The notes beneath the pieces were generated by a model, which did no database searches, had not been told where the DNA came from, and saw only the letters and a list, made by a program, of their open reading frames with translations. Below, in pieces: positions 29,322 to 38,295 of a stretch of DNA of 64,000 bases. How positions within the stretch are numbered: the stretch's first letter is position 1; every line of letters starts with the position of its first letter. Source of the DNA: Deltaproteobacteria bacterium (GTDB lineage: Bacteria; Desulfobacterota; Desulfuromonadia; Desulfuromonadales; BM103); assembly GCA_005774545.1 (NCBI GenBank), contig VAUL01000002.1:1-64000 (forward strand), in the 5' to 3' direction. Position numbers and translations under genes: made by a program.

Positions 29322-31043
29322 GTGACGGCTTTGCCCGCTGCCGTCGGTTCGGCGCCGCTGCTGCTGATCGAACAGACGCCCGGCAGCCTCGACCCGGTCA
29401 GGGCGCACCTTTCGGGATGGCGTGTGATCGTGCTCCCCTTCGATCAGCGCGATGCGGCTCCCGACCTGATCTCCCGCGAACGGGTCGGCGTGGTCTTCTG
29501 CGACCACCCTGAAGATGATCAGCGCGGGATGCGGCTTCTCGAGGAGATTCGCCGCGTTCATCCGCACCTGCCGGTTTTGCCGGTCATTCATGGCGGGGCC
29601 CTTGATGCGGCGCTGGAGGCGTTCCGCCACGGCGCCGCCGACGTGCTGTTCCGGCCGCTCGAGGCCGACCAGATCGCCCGGGCGATGGCGCGGGTGCGCC
29701 GTCTGGGCGACAGCCAGCAGGCTCACCTGCAGCAGCAGAGCCAGGCCGCCCGCTCCCTCGACGACCTTGTCCTGCTCCGGGCCATCGGCGCCACGACCAG
29801 CAGCGAGGAGAACCTGCAGCGCCTGCTCGAGCGGGTGGTCGAGGCCATCCGCTCCGCCCTGCGGGTCGATATCGCTTCGCTGATGCTCTGCAACGATGCC
29901 GGTCAGCTCGAAATCCGCGCGGCGCACGGCTTGCCGGCCGAGGTCGTCGCCGAGGTCAGGGTCGCGCCCGGCGAGGGGGTCGCCGGCCACGTTCTGGTCA
30001 GCGGCGAACCCGTGCTGATCGACGATCTCGCCAGCGACGGGCGCTTCCGGCTGAGCGAGAAGGCCGGGCGCTACCGGAGCGGCTCCCTGCTCTCCGTGCC
30101 GATCCGCACCCAGGACCGGGTCATCGGCGTGCTCAACGTCAATAACAAGCACGACCGCGACTCCTTTACGGCGGCGGATCAGGACCTGCTGGCGATGATC
30201 GCCCACCAGGCGGCGCTGGCCATCGAGAATCTCAAGCTGGTCGGCCGCTTGCAGGAACAGTCGCGGGAGCTGGAAAAGACCCATGCCGAACTGCTGCACC
30301 TGCACCGCGATCGGACGCGGTTCGTCTGCAGCCTCTCCCACGAACTGAAAACGCCGCTGACCTCGATCCTCGGCTTCGCCGATCTGCTGGTCGGTTTCTT
30401 CGACCAGCTCGGCCCACGGGAAGTGCGTGACTACCTGGGGCGCATTCATGGCGAAAGCCTCCATCTCGAGCGTCTGCTCAACGGCATGCTGCGCCTGTTC
30501 GCCATCGATTCGGGGAGCGAGCACTGGCAGTGGCAGAACGTTTCGCTCCCGGCCTGCCTCGACGAAGCGCTTGCCGGGCACCTGCTTGCCGTTGCCGAGA
30601 AGGATCTCGTGGTCGAATGCACGATCGCCCCGGATCTGGCACCGGTCTGGGCCGATCACGACAAGCTCCTGATTTTGCTGGATGCCCTGATCGACAATGC
30701 GGTCAAGTTCAACCGTGCAGGCGGGGGGATTCGGATTCGCACCGAGAATCGCCAGACCGATGGCGGCCGCTGGGCCTACCTGGCCATCGCCAACGACGGG
30801 CACAAGGTTCTGCCGGAACAGGCCGACCTGATTTTCCAGCAGTATTCGCAACTCGGGGATATCAACACCGAAAAACCGTGCGGCGTCGGGATCGGCCTGG
30901 CAACCTGCCGGGCCATCCTGCGCCAGATGCACGGGTCGATCTTTCTTGAACCGGTGCGCGGGGAAGGAACCTGCCTCGGGGTGCTGTTCCCCGTCCGGTC
31001 CCATTGCGAGGAGGTCACTCATGTCGCACCTGAATGTGTCTGA
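29322..31043 (+). CDS. Soluble hybrid sensor kinase: receiver-like, GAF, HisKA, HATPase
   Basis: 573 residues from GTG 29322 (AAGGAG five bases upstream; the ATG just before it is out of frame and leads straight to a stop). Residues about 12-135 are a receiver-like domain with FCD as possible phospho-acceptor, but the usual Lys of the KP motif is Arg (VLFRPLEAD). GAF about 165-310; HisKA with SLSHELKTPL, His near 339; HATPase about 440-570, with an altered G1 box (NDGHKV for DxGxG) and a good G2 box (GVGIGLA). No membrane segments. Between secA and argJ, overlapping argJ by 23 bases; signal unknown. Confidence 0.85.
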   Translation: MTALPAAVGSAPLLLIEQTPGSLDPVRAHLSGWRVIVLPFDQRDAAPDLISRERVGVVFCDHPEDDQRGMRLLEEIRRVHPHLPVLPVIHGGALDAALEAFRHGAADVLFRPLEADQIARAMARVRRLGDSQQAHLQQQSQAARSLDDLVLLRAIGATTSSEENLQRLLERVVEAIRSALRVDIASLMLCNDAGQLEIRAAHGLPAEVVAEVRVAPGEGVAGHVLVSGEPVLIDDLASDGRFRLSEKAGRYRSGSLLSVPIRTQDRVIGVLNVNNKHDRDSFTAADQDLLAMIAHQAALAIENLKLVGRLQEQSRELEKTHAELLHLHRDRTRFVCSLSHELKTPLTSILGFADLLVGFFDQLGPREVRDYLGRIHGESLHLERLLNGMLRLFAIDSGSEHWQWQNVSLPACLDEALAGHLLAVAEKDLVVECTIAPDLAPVWADHDKLLILLDALIDNAVKFNRAGGGIRIRTENRQTDGGRWAYLAIANDGHKVLPEQADLIFQQYSQLGDINTEKPCGVGIGLATCRAILRQMHGSIFLEPVRGEGTCLGVLFPVRSHCEEVTHVAPECV

Positions 31044-32223
31044 TCTGCCGGCAGGATTTCGTTATGCCGCCTGTGCCGCCGGCGTCAAGAAATCCGGAAA
31101 GCCCGACCTGGCCCTGATCGTGGCCGACCGTCCGGCGACCTGTGCCGGCACCTTCACCACCAACCGCGTGGTGGCCGCCCCGGTCGTCCTGACCCGGGAA
31201 CGCATCGCCTCCGGCCGTTGCCAGGCGATCCTGGTCAACAGCGGCAACGCCAACGCCTGTACCGGTGAACAGGGGCTGGCCGATGCCCGGCGTTGCACGT
31301 CCCTGGCGGCCGAAGCCCTCGGAATCGACGAGGAGCTGGTTGCCGTCTGTTCCACCGGGGTGATCGGCGTGCCGCTGCCGATGGCCCGCTTCGAGGAGCA
31401 CGTTCCGCTTCTGGTCCGGCAGTTGTCCGGCGAGCAGGCCCAGGCGGTGGCGGAGGCGATCCGGACCACCGATGCGTTCCCGAAAACCGCGGCGCGGCAG
31501 GTCGTCGTCGGCGGTCGGCCGTGCCGCATCGTCGGCATCGCCAAGGGGGCCGGCATGATCCATCCCGACATGGCGACCATGCTGGCGTTCGTCATGACCG
31601 ATGCCGTGCTCGATGCCGCCACGGCCGGCAGCCTGCTGCGGACGGCGGTCTCCCGGACCTTCAACCGGATCACGGTCGATCGCGACACCTCGACCAACGA
31701 CACGGTGCTGCTGCTCGCCAGCGGCGCTTCCGGGGGGACCGCAATCGTCGGGGACGACGCCGCCAGTCGGGGGTTCGCCGCGGCGCTGGAAGAGGTGCTG
31801 CAGGAGTTGGCGAAGATGATCGTCCGGGACGGCGAGGGCGCCACCAAACTGGTGCGGATTCAGGTCGAAGGGGCCCGCAGCGAGGCGGATGCGCTGGCCG
31901 TCGCCCGCAGCGTTGCGACCTCGGCCCTGGTCAAGACCGCGTTCTTCGGGGCGGATGCCAACTGGGGGCGGATCATTGCCGCTGCCGGCTATGCGGGGGT
32001 CGAAGTCGATCCGCAGCGGGTGCGGATCCTGTTCGACGACGTGGCCATGGTCGAAAGCGGCCTCGGCCTGGGGATGGAGCAGGAAGGCAAGGCCACCGCG
32101 ATCCTCAAGCAGCCGGAATTCACCGTCACCGTCGATCTCGGTCTTGGCGCGGGGAGTGCCTGGTATTACACGTCGGATCTGGGGTACGAGTACGTCAGGA
32201 TCAATGCCGATTACCGATCCTAG
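31021..32223 (+). CDS. argJ: Bifunctional glutamate N-acetyltransferase / amino-acid acetyltransferase ArgJ
   Basis: 400 residues from ATG 31021, with AGGAGG seven bases upstream inside the previous gene. Moves the acetyl group from N-acetylornithine to glutamate in cyclic arginine synthesis. The self-cleavage motif MIHPDMATML lies near residue 180-190, Thr becoming the N-terminal nucleophile of the beta chain. Conserved NSGNANACTG near 80 and GADANWGRI near 315. Translationally coupled to the kinase gene by a 23-base overlap. Confidence 0.97.
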   Translation: MSHLNVSDLPAGFRYAACAAGVKKSGKPDLALIVADRPATCAGTFTTNRVVAAPVVLTRERIASGRCQAILVNSGNANACTGEQGLADARRCTSLAAEALGIDEELVAVCSTGVIGVPLPMARFEEHVPLLVRQLSGEQAQAVAEAIRTTDAFPKTAARQVVVGGRPCRIVGIAKGAGMIHPDMATMLAFVMTDAVLDAATAGSLLRTAVSRTFNRITVDRDTSTNDTVLLLASGASGGTAIVGDDAASRGFAAALEEVLQELAKMIVRDGEGATKLVRIQVEGARSEADALAVARSVATSALVKTAFFGADANWGRIIAAAGYAGVEVDPQRVRILFDDVAMVESGLGLGMEQEGKATAILKQPEFTVTVDLGLGAGSAWYYTSDLGYEYVRINADYRS

Positions 32224-32257
32224 GGGCGGTGCCCGGCTCGTCGTCCGTCGCCGGTCC

Positions 32258-32971
32258 TCAGCGTTTCAGTTGCGTTGCGGAAAAATCGCCGACGCCGGGC
32301 TGGCAGGCGGCGACTTCGTTGAGGAAGCTCTCCTCGATGAAGCGTTCCAGAAAAGTGGCCTGTTCGGTGTTGAGCGACGTGAAGCCCAGGCCGAAGCCCT
32401 GCATGTAGTTGTTCTGGGGTGCCGGTTCGATGACGTAGAGCACCGTGCCTTCAACCTCGAGTTCCTTGCTGTGGCCGAGGAGCGGGAAGACCGCGGAGAT
32501 CCGGTCCCCTTTCGCCAGTTTCAGCGGCGAGCGGAAAAAGAGCCCGGCCATGCTGAGGCTCAGGACTTCGGCGAGGACGTAATCTTCCCCCCTGGTCCGG
32601 TACATCCCGGGGAGTTGCAGGCGCAGGCGCAGGTTGTGGCGGGGGTGTTTCTCGACACGGCGCTGGATGATGGCAAACAGTTCGAAGATGTCGATCGGAA
32701 CATTGAGGGCGGCATCCGGACCGGATTCCTCCACGGGGCAGTCGGGGTGTCTGAGCACCAGGACCGGGAGGGGGACTTTCGCCTGCGGCAGCGTGATGCG
32801 GCTGAGGAAATGGCTGCCGATCATCAGCATGGCCGGCGAGCTTCCGGCGAGGAAGACATTGACCTGCTCGGCTTCGGTGGCGGTAAGGACCCGGTAGCCC
32901 CAGTGCTTGAGAATCGGTTCCAGGGTGGCGAGCAGGTCGAGCCGGTCGTCGGCGAGTATCAGGCATTTCAT
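32258..32971 (-). CDS. Receiver-like plus PilZ domain protein
   Basis: 237 residues. Residues 1-115 have receiver-like topology (MKCLILADD start, PVLVLRHPD, NVPIDIFELF) but no DxxMP site, so it is not a normal phospho-receiver. Residues about 120-235 are PilZ-like: arginine segment RHNLRLRL, then SLSMAG in place of [DN]xSxxG (first residue Ser), with GFGLGF at the last strand. c-di-GMP binding is therefore doubtful. Transcribed alone, convergent with argJ (34-base gap) and divergent from dgt. Confidence 0.75.
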   Translation of the reverse strand: MKCLILADDRLDLLATLEPILKHWGYRVLTATEAEQVNVFLAGSSPAMLMIGSHFLSRITLPQAKVPLPVLVLRHPDCPVEESGPDAALNVPIDIFELFAIIQRRVEKHPRHNLRLRLQLPGMYRTRGEDYVLAEVLSLSMAGLFFRSPLKLAKGDRISAVFPLLGHSKELEVEGTVLYVIEPAPQNNYMQGFGLGFTSLNTEQATFLERFIEESFLNEVAACQPGVGDFSATQLKR

Positions 32972-32993
32972 GGGTGTGCAGTCGGTCCGTTAA

Positions 32994-33023
32994 TTGAACT
33001 GGTGAAGCAGCCGCCAATACTAG
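32994..33023 (+). promoter_or_regulatory. Candidate promoter of dgt
   Basis: -35 TTGAAC (32994-32999), 18-base spacer, -10 TACTAG (33018-33023), about 70 bases before the gene. Confidence 0.5.
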
Positions 33024-33094
33024 TCGATAACGGTTCGTCAGCATAGAGGGAAAATCAAAGGATTTTTGCCGGTTTGACCGAGGAAGCGCGGGTG

Positions 33095-34135
33095 ATGACG
33101 ATCAGAGAGTCGATCGAAGAGCGCGAGCAGTCCCTGCTGTCGCCGCGGGCCGCCTGCAGCCGCTCCTCCCGGGGGCGTCCCCGCAGCGAGGAACCGTGTC
33201 CGGTCCGTACCTGCTATCAGGTCGACCGGGACCGGATTCTGCACAGCAAGTCGTTCCGCCGCCTCAAGCACAAGACGCAGGTGTTCCTTTCCCCGGAGGG
33301 GGATCACTACCGGACCCGCCTGACGCACACCCTGGAAGTGTCCCAGATCGCGCGGACCGTGGCGCGGGCCCTGCAACTCAACGAGGATCTGACCGAAGCG
33401 GTCGCCCTCGGTCACGATCTCGGCCATACCCCCTTTGGACATGCCGGCGAACGGGTTCTGGACGAACTCCTGCAGGACGGCTTCCACCATGTCCGGCAGA
33501 GCCTGCGCGTGGTCGACCTCCTCGAAAACGACGGGGCGGGGCTCAACCTGACCTGGGAGGTGCGTGACGGCATCCTGCACCATTCCAAGGGGCGCGGCGC
33601 ACTGCTCGGCAAGGGGGAGTGCGATCTTCCGGCCACTCTCGAGGGGCAGGTTGTCCGTCTTGCCGACATCGTCGCCTATGTCAGCCACGACCTCGACGAT
33701 GCCATCCGGGCCGGGCTCATCTCCGGGGAGGCCGTTCCGGCCCCGCTGCGCGAGGTGCTGGGCAGCTGGCATGGCGAGCGGATCAATACCATGGTGGTCG
33801 ACATGATCGCGACGTCGCTGGCGACGGGGACCGCCTCCATTCGCCTCTCCGAACCGGTCAGCCAAGCGGTGACCGAATTGCGCGACTGGCTGTTTCGCCA
33901 TGTCTACCAGGCGGAATCGGTCGCCGCCGACTTTCACAAGGCCAGCCATGTCCTGCGCGCCCTGTTCGATTATTTCCTCGCACATCCCGGCGAGTTGACG
34001 GCCTGCGGCGGCCGCCCCTCCGAACAGGATGGCGTGGAGGTGGCGGTTGCCGATTTCCTGGCCGGGATGACCGACCGTTATGCCATGAACCTCTACCAGC
34101 GGCTTTTCCTCCCCCAGCCGTGGAAGGCCCTGTGA
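33095..34135 (+). CDS. dgt: Deoxyguanosinetriphosphate triphosphohydrolase-like HD protein
   Basis: 346 residues from ATG 33095; GTG 33092 and TTG 33074 are in-frame alternatives. HD-domain dNTPase: [10 protein letters not shown] (about 54), [15 protein letters not shown] with the metal His (about 75), and [16 protein letters not shown] with the HD pair (about 107). Downstream [14 protein letters not shown] carries the remaining metal Asp. Cleaves dNTPs to nucleoside and triphosphate, balancing dNTP pools. This is the shorter family group than E. coli Dgt (505 residues). Substrate preference is not predictable. Confidence 0.92.
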   Translation: MTIRESIEEREQSLLSPRAACSRSSRGRPRSEEPCPVRTCYQVDRDRILHSKSFRRLKHKTQVFLSPEGDHYRTRLTHTLEVSQIARTVARALQLNEDLTEAVALGHDLGHTPFGHAGERVLDELLQDGFHHVRQSLRVVDLLENDGAGLNLTWEVRDGILHHSKGRGALLGKGECDLPATLEGQVVRLADIVAYVSHDLDDAIRAGLISGEAVPAPLREVLGSWHGERINTMVVDMIATSLATGTASIRLSEPVSQAVTELRDWLFRHVYQAESVAADFHKASHVLRALFDYFLAHPGELTACGGRPSEQDGVEVAVADFLAGMTDRYAMNLYQRLFLPQPWKAL

Positions 34136-34305
34136 GGTTGCGTGACGCGCTCTCGGACCAAATCGGGGCGCGCTCTAAGAGGGGGAAAAAGCTGGGTATT
34201 TCCAGGTTCGCCGCTTGACACCCGGAAATGCCGTATGATAGCGTTTCAAACGGTTTGGCCGGGACGTCCCGCGCGATGTTCCGCCGGTCGCCGAGGAGGA
34301 TGCGC

Positions 34306-35463
34306 ATGAGCAAGAAATTGCTGTTGGCCGATGACAGCATCACCATTCAGAAGGTGATCCAGATCACCTTCGCCCATGAAAACTACGAGCTGTCGATCAC
34401 CGACAACGGTGACAGCGCCTTTGCCCGGGCGCGGGAACTGATGCCCGACCTGGTGCTGGCCGACGTCTACATGCCCGGCAAGAACGGTTACGAGCTGTGC
34501 GCGGCGATCAAGGCGGAACCGTCGCTGAAGCACGTTCCGGTGCTGCTGCTTGCCGGCTCGTTCGAGCCGTTCGACGAGGGGAAGGCCCGGGTTTGCGGTG
34601 CGGATGCCTGGATCGAGAAGCCGTTCGAGTCCCAGGCGCTGATCGACAAGGTGGCGGCGCTGCTCGGCGCGGCTCCGGCTGCGGCTGCCGCTCCGCCCTC
34701 GGCTGCGACGGCGGCTGCTGCGGTTCCGCCGCCGGCCCCGACCCCGGTCGATTCGTTTGCCGACATCACCTTTGAAGAGCCTGTCGCCCCGGCGGCTGCG
34801 CCCCCCGACGACTGGAGCGATCTGGGGGCGGTGGCTGCCCCGCCGGTCGAAGCGGCCCCGCCGGTCTTCGAATTTTCCACCGAACCGTTCCCGCCGGCCG
34901 CGGAGCCCCTGGCGTTCGAAACCCCCGCGCCTCCGGCCGCGGACCTCGATATCTTTGCCGCTTCCGAAGAGGTGATGGCTCTCGGCGAAGACGACATCCT
35001 CGGTGCCGAGGATCTCGAGCCGGCCGGCGAGATGCCGACGCTCTCCCCCTGGTCGCGCGAAGCCGCACCTCTCGAAGAGTCGTTCGAGGCCCTGACCGAA
35101 CCGCCGCCGTTGACGTTTGCCCCGCCGATCGAGCCGCCGCCGGCACCGCCGGTGCCCAGCCTGGCCCCGGCGGCTGCCCCGGCGCCCGTTGTTCCGGTTG
35201 CACCTGAGCCTGTCGCGGCCCCGGTTGCCCCGGCGCCCGTGGCGGCCCCGGTTGCTGCCCCCGCTGCGGCCGCTGCCGTGGAACAGCGCGTCGCCACCCT
35301 GACCGAAGGCGAAATTGAGCAGATCGTCGAACGGGCCGTCGGCAAGGTTATCGAAAGGCTGGCCGGTTCGGTGCTGGAACGGGTCGCCTGGGAGGTCGTG
35401 CCTGATCTCGCCGAGGCGCTGATCAAGGAAGAGATCCGCAAGATCAAGGACGCCGCCGCTTAA
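34306..35463 (+). CDS. Response regulator: receiver, long Ala/Pro-rich linker, conserved C-terminal helix (RomR-like)
   Basis: 385 residues from ATG 34306 (GAGGAGG six bases upstream). Receiver 1-120 intact: DDS acidic pair, phospho-Asp in LADVYMPG (about 52), Lys in WIEKPF (about 107). Residues about 121-325 are an Ala/Pro/acidic low-complexity linker. The last 60 residues form a charged helical tail (EIEQIVERAVGKVIERL, then WEVVPDLAEALIKEEI), a pattern seen in deltaproteobacterial single-receiver regulators. The layout resembles Myxococcus RomR, a polarity protein; no DNA-binding domain, so it probably acts by protein contact. Role inferred. Confidence 0.78.
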   Translation: MSKKLLLADDSITIQKVIQITFAHENYELSITDNGDSAFARARELMPDLVLADVYMPGKNGYELCAAIKAEPSLKHVPVLLLAGSFEPFDEGKARVCGADAWIEKPFESQALIDKVAALLGAAPAAAAAPPSAATAAAAVPPPAPTPVDSFADITFEEPVAPAAAPPDDWSDLGAVAAPPVEAAPPVFEFSTEPFPPAAEPLAFETPAPPAADLDIFAASEEVMALGEDDILGAEDLEPAGEMPTLSPWSREAAPLEESFEALTEPPPLTFAPPIEPPPAPPVPSLAPAAAPAPVVPVAPEPVAAPVAPAPVAAPVAAPAAAAAVEQRVATLTEGEIEQIVERAVGKVIERLAGSVLERVAWEVVPDLAEALIKEEIRKIKDAAA

Positions 35464-35494
35464 TCGGGGCAGTTTCCCTGACAATTCAGATGCG

Positions 35495-35525
35495 AAATGG
35501 GGATTGGGCCAATCCCCATTTCTTT
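35495..35525 (+). terminator. Hairpin terminator after the response regulator
   Basis: Eleven-base-pair stem 35495-35505 / 35511-35521 (AAATGGGGATT arm), five-base loop, followed by a short CTTTT. It ends 15 bases before valS and abuts its ribosome site, so it may also act as a leader structure of valS. Confidence 0.7.
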
Positions 35526-35540
35526 TCGTAAGGAGCAGCA

Positions 35541-38207
35541 ATGAGCAGCGAGCCGAAACTTTCCAAGGGGTACGAGCCCCACGACGTCGAACGCAAGTGG
35601 TACGGAGTCTGGGAGGCCAACGGATATTTCCGCGCCGACGAGCGCTCCGGCAAAGCCCCCTACGCCATCGTCATCCCGCCGCCCAACGTCACCGGCGTGC
35701 TGCACATGGGGCACGCGCTGAACAACACCCTGCAGGACATTCTGTGCCGCTGGCAGCGCATGCAGGGGAAAGAGGTGTTGTGGATGCCCGGTACCGACCA
35801 TGCCGGGATCGCCACCCAGAACGTGGTGGAGAAGCAGCTTGCCTCCATGGGGACCGACCGCCACGCCGTGGGTCGCGACGGCTTCATCGAACGGGTCTGG
35901 CAGTGGCGCGAAGAGTCGGGGGGGCAGATCATCCAGCAGCTCAAGCGGCTCGGCGCCTCCTGTGACTGGGAGCGTGAGCGCTTCACCATGGACGAGGGGC
36001 TCAGCAAGGCGGTGCGCGAAGTGTTCGTGCGCCTCTTCGATGAAGGGCTGATCTATCGGGCCAACCGCCTGATCAACTGGTGCCCGCGCTGCCACACCGC
36101 CCTTTCCGACCTCGAGGTCGAGCACGACGAGAAGAAGGGGCACCTCTGGCACCTGCGCTACCCGGTGACCGGCAGCGACCGGCATCTGGTGGTTGCCACC
36201 ACCCGCCCGGAAACGATGCTCGGCGACACCGCCGTGGCCGTCCATCCCGAGGACGAGCGCTACGCCGGCCTGATCGGCAAGACCGTCATGCTGCCGCTGG
36301 TGAATCGCGAGATTCCGATCGTTGCCGATGAATACGTTGACCGCGAGTTCGGCACCGGTGTGGTCAAGATCACCCCAGCCCACGACTTCAACGACTTCGA
36401 GGTGGCACGGCGGCACAACCTGCCGGCGATCAACATCCTCGACGAATCCGGGGTGATCAACGAGAACGGCGGGCCGTATGCCGGCCAGGAGCGTTACGAG
36501 GCGCGCGCCAACGTGGTCGCCGACCTGGAAAACCGGGGGCTGCTCGCCAAAATCGACGACCACCAGAACGCGGTCGGTGAATGCTACCGCTGCAAGACCG
36601 TCATCGAGCCGTACCTGTCGCTGCAGTGGTACGTCAAGGTCGGCCCGCTGGCGGAGCAGGCGATCAAGGCGGTGCAGGACGGCCGCACGCGCATCGTCCC
36701 GGCGCAGTGGGAGAAGACCTATTTTGATTGGATGTTCAACATCCAGGACTGGTGCATCAGCCGCCAGATCTGGTGGGGGCACCGCATCCCAGCCTGGTAC
36801 TGCGAGGATTGCGGCGGCATCACCGTCAGCCGCGAGGATGCCGCTGTCTGCGCCGACTGCGGCAGTGCGGCGATCCGCCAGGACAACGATGTGCTCGACA
36901 CCTGGTTCTCCTCGGCACTCTGGCCGTTCTCGACCATGGGCTGGCCGGAGCGGACCGCGACCCTGGAAAAATTCTACCCGACCTCATGCCTGGTCACCGG
37001 CTTCGACATCCTCTTCTTCTGGGTGGCACGGATGATGATGATGGGGCTGAAGTTCATGGATCAGGTGCCGTTCGGCGACGTCTACATCCACGCCCTGGTG
37101 CGCGACGCCCAGGGGCAGAAGATGAGCAAAAGCAAGGGGAACGTCATCGATCCGCTACACGTCATCGACGAGTACGGCGCCGATGCCTTCCGCTTCACTC
37201 TGGCGTCCTTCGCCGCCATGGGGCGCGATATCAAGCTCTCCACCGAGCGGATCGCCGGCTACAAGGCCTTCGCCAACAAGCTGTGGAACGCCAGTCGCTT
37301 CGCCCTGATGAATCTCGACGGCTTCGACCCGGCGACCGGGATCGATCTGGACGACCCGCAACTCTCCGATGCCGACCGCTGGATTCTCACCCGCCTGAGC
37401 GAGACCATCGAGCAGACCACCCGGGCACTGGGCGACTACCGCTTCAACGAGGCGGCGGGGACGCTCTACGCCTTTACCTGGAACAGTTTCTGCGACTGGT
37501 ACATCGAACTGAGCAAGGAAGCGCTCCACGGTGGCGACGCGCAGGCGAAGCGCCGGGTGCAGGGGGTGCTCTTCACGGTGCTGGAGCAGTTGCTGCGCCT
37601 GCTCCATCCGTTGATGCCGTTCATCACCGAGGAGATCTGGCAGGCCCTGCCGGGAACCCGGCCGACCGCCTCGCTGATGCTGGCCGCCTGGCCGGAGACC
37701 GCGGCGGTACCGGCCGATGCGGCCGCCTCGGCGCGCATGGAGCTGGTCATGGAGGTGATCCGCGCCATTCGCAACATCCGCGGCGAAATGGATGTCCCGC
37801 CCGGGAAGCAGATCAGTGCCCTGTTGCTGTGCGGCTCGCCGGAGTCGGTGGCGATCCTGGAGGCAGCGCAGGGGGCGGTTCGGGCCTTGGCGCGGGTCAG
37901 CGACCTGCAGATCGGCCAGAATCTGGCCCGTCCGGCTCAGGCGGCGACCCAGGTAGCGGGCGATGTCGAAATCTGCCTGCCGCTGGCCGGGCTGGTCGAT
38001 ATTGCCGAAGAGGAGCAGCGTCTCGGCAAGGAAATCGCCAAGGTGCGCACCGACGTGGAGTTTTTCCGCAAGAAGCTCGCCAACGAGAAGTTCGTGGCCA
38101 ATGCCCCGGCGGAGGTTTTGGCGAAGGACCGTGGCAAACTGGCGGAAGCCGAGGAAAAGCTGGTGATTCTGGAGCGGAGTCTGGCAAAACTGGCGGGGTT
38201 GAGGTAG
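35541..38207 (+). CDS. valS: Valine-tRNA ligase
   Basis: 888 residues, start ATG 35541 with AAGGAG five bases upstream. Class I synthetase. HIGH-type motif in PNVTGVLHMGHALN (about 52), KMSKS in GQKMSKSKGNVIDP (about 530), editing domain between them, and a C-terminal coiled-coil arm (about 815-885) that grips tRNA-Val. A CxxC pair (EDCGG, CADCG) in the insertion suggests a zinc site. No T-box is expected or seen. Ends at a strong bidirectional terminator. Confidence 0.98.
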   Translation: MSSEPKLSKGYEPHDVERKWYGVWEANGYFRADERSGKAPYAIVIPPPNVTGVLHMGHALNNTLQDILCRWQRMQGKEVLWMPGTDHAGIATQNVVEKQLASMGTDRHAVGRDGFIERVWQWREESGGQIIQQLKRLGASCDWERERFTMDEGLSKAVREVFVRLFDEGLIYRANRLINWCPRCHTALSDLEVEHDEKKGHLWHLRYPVTGSDRHLVVATTRPETMLGDTAVAVHPEDERYAGLIGKTVMLPLVNREIPIVADEYVDREFGTGVVKITPAHDFNDFEVARRHNLPAINILDESGVINENGGPYAGQERYEARANVVADLENRGLLAKIDDHQNAVGECYRCKTVIEPYLSLQWYVKVGPLAEQAIKAVQDGRTRIVPAQWEKTYFDWMFNIQDWCISRQIWWGHRIPAWYCEDCGGITVSREDAAVCADCGSAAIRQDNDVLDTWFSSALWPFSTMGWPERTATLEKFYPTSCLVTGFDILFFWVARMMMMGLKFMDQVPFGDVYIHALVRDAQGQKMSKSKGNVIDPLHVIDEYGADAFRFTLASFAAMGRDIKLSTERIAGYKAFANKLWNASRFALMNLDGFDPATGIDLDDPQLSDADRWILTRLSETIEQTTRALGDYRFNEAAGTLYAFTWNSFCDWYIELSKEALHGGDAQAKRRVQGVLFTVLEQLLRLLHPLMPFITEEIWQALPGTRPTASLMLAAWPETAAVPADAAASARMELVMEVIRAIRNIRGEMDVPPGKQISALLLCGSPESVAILEAAQGAVRALARVSDLQIGQNLARPAQAATQVAGDVEICLPLAGLVDIAEEEQRLGKEIAKVRTDVEFFRKKLANEKFVANAPAEVLAKDRGKLAEAEEKLVILERSLAKLAGLR

Positions 38208-38227
38208 ACCGACTCTGCCGAACGGAT

Positions 38228-38262
38228 AAAAAACGGGGCTGCGTCGAGCAGCCCCGTTTTTT
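38228..38262. terminator. Bidirectional terminator between valS and PAS protein
   Basis: Fifteen-base-pair stem 38228-38242 / 38248-38262 (AAAAAACGGGGCTGC arm, five-base loop); flanking A and T runs let it serve both converging transcripts. Confidence 0.93.
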
Positions 38263-38295
38263 ATTTTGCTTGATCGGCAGCGGTGGCGTGCCGGT

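Noticed and set aside
34214-34232. Possible sigma-54 promoter before the RomR-like gene
   Set aside because: The TTGACA...ATGCC segment has GA instead of GG and a spacing one base off from GG-N10-GC.
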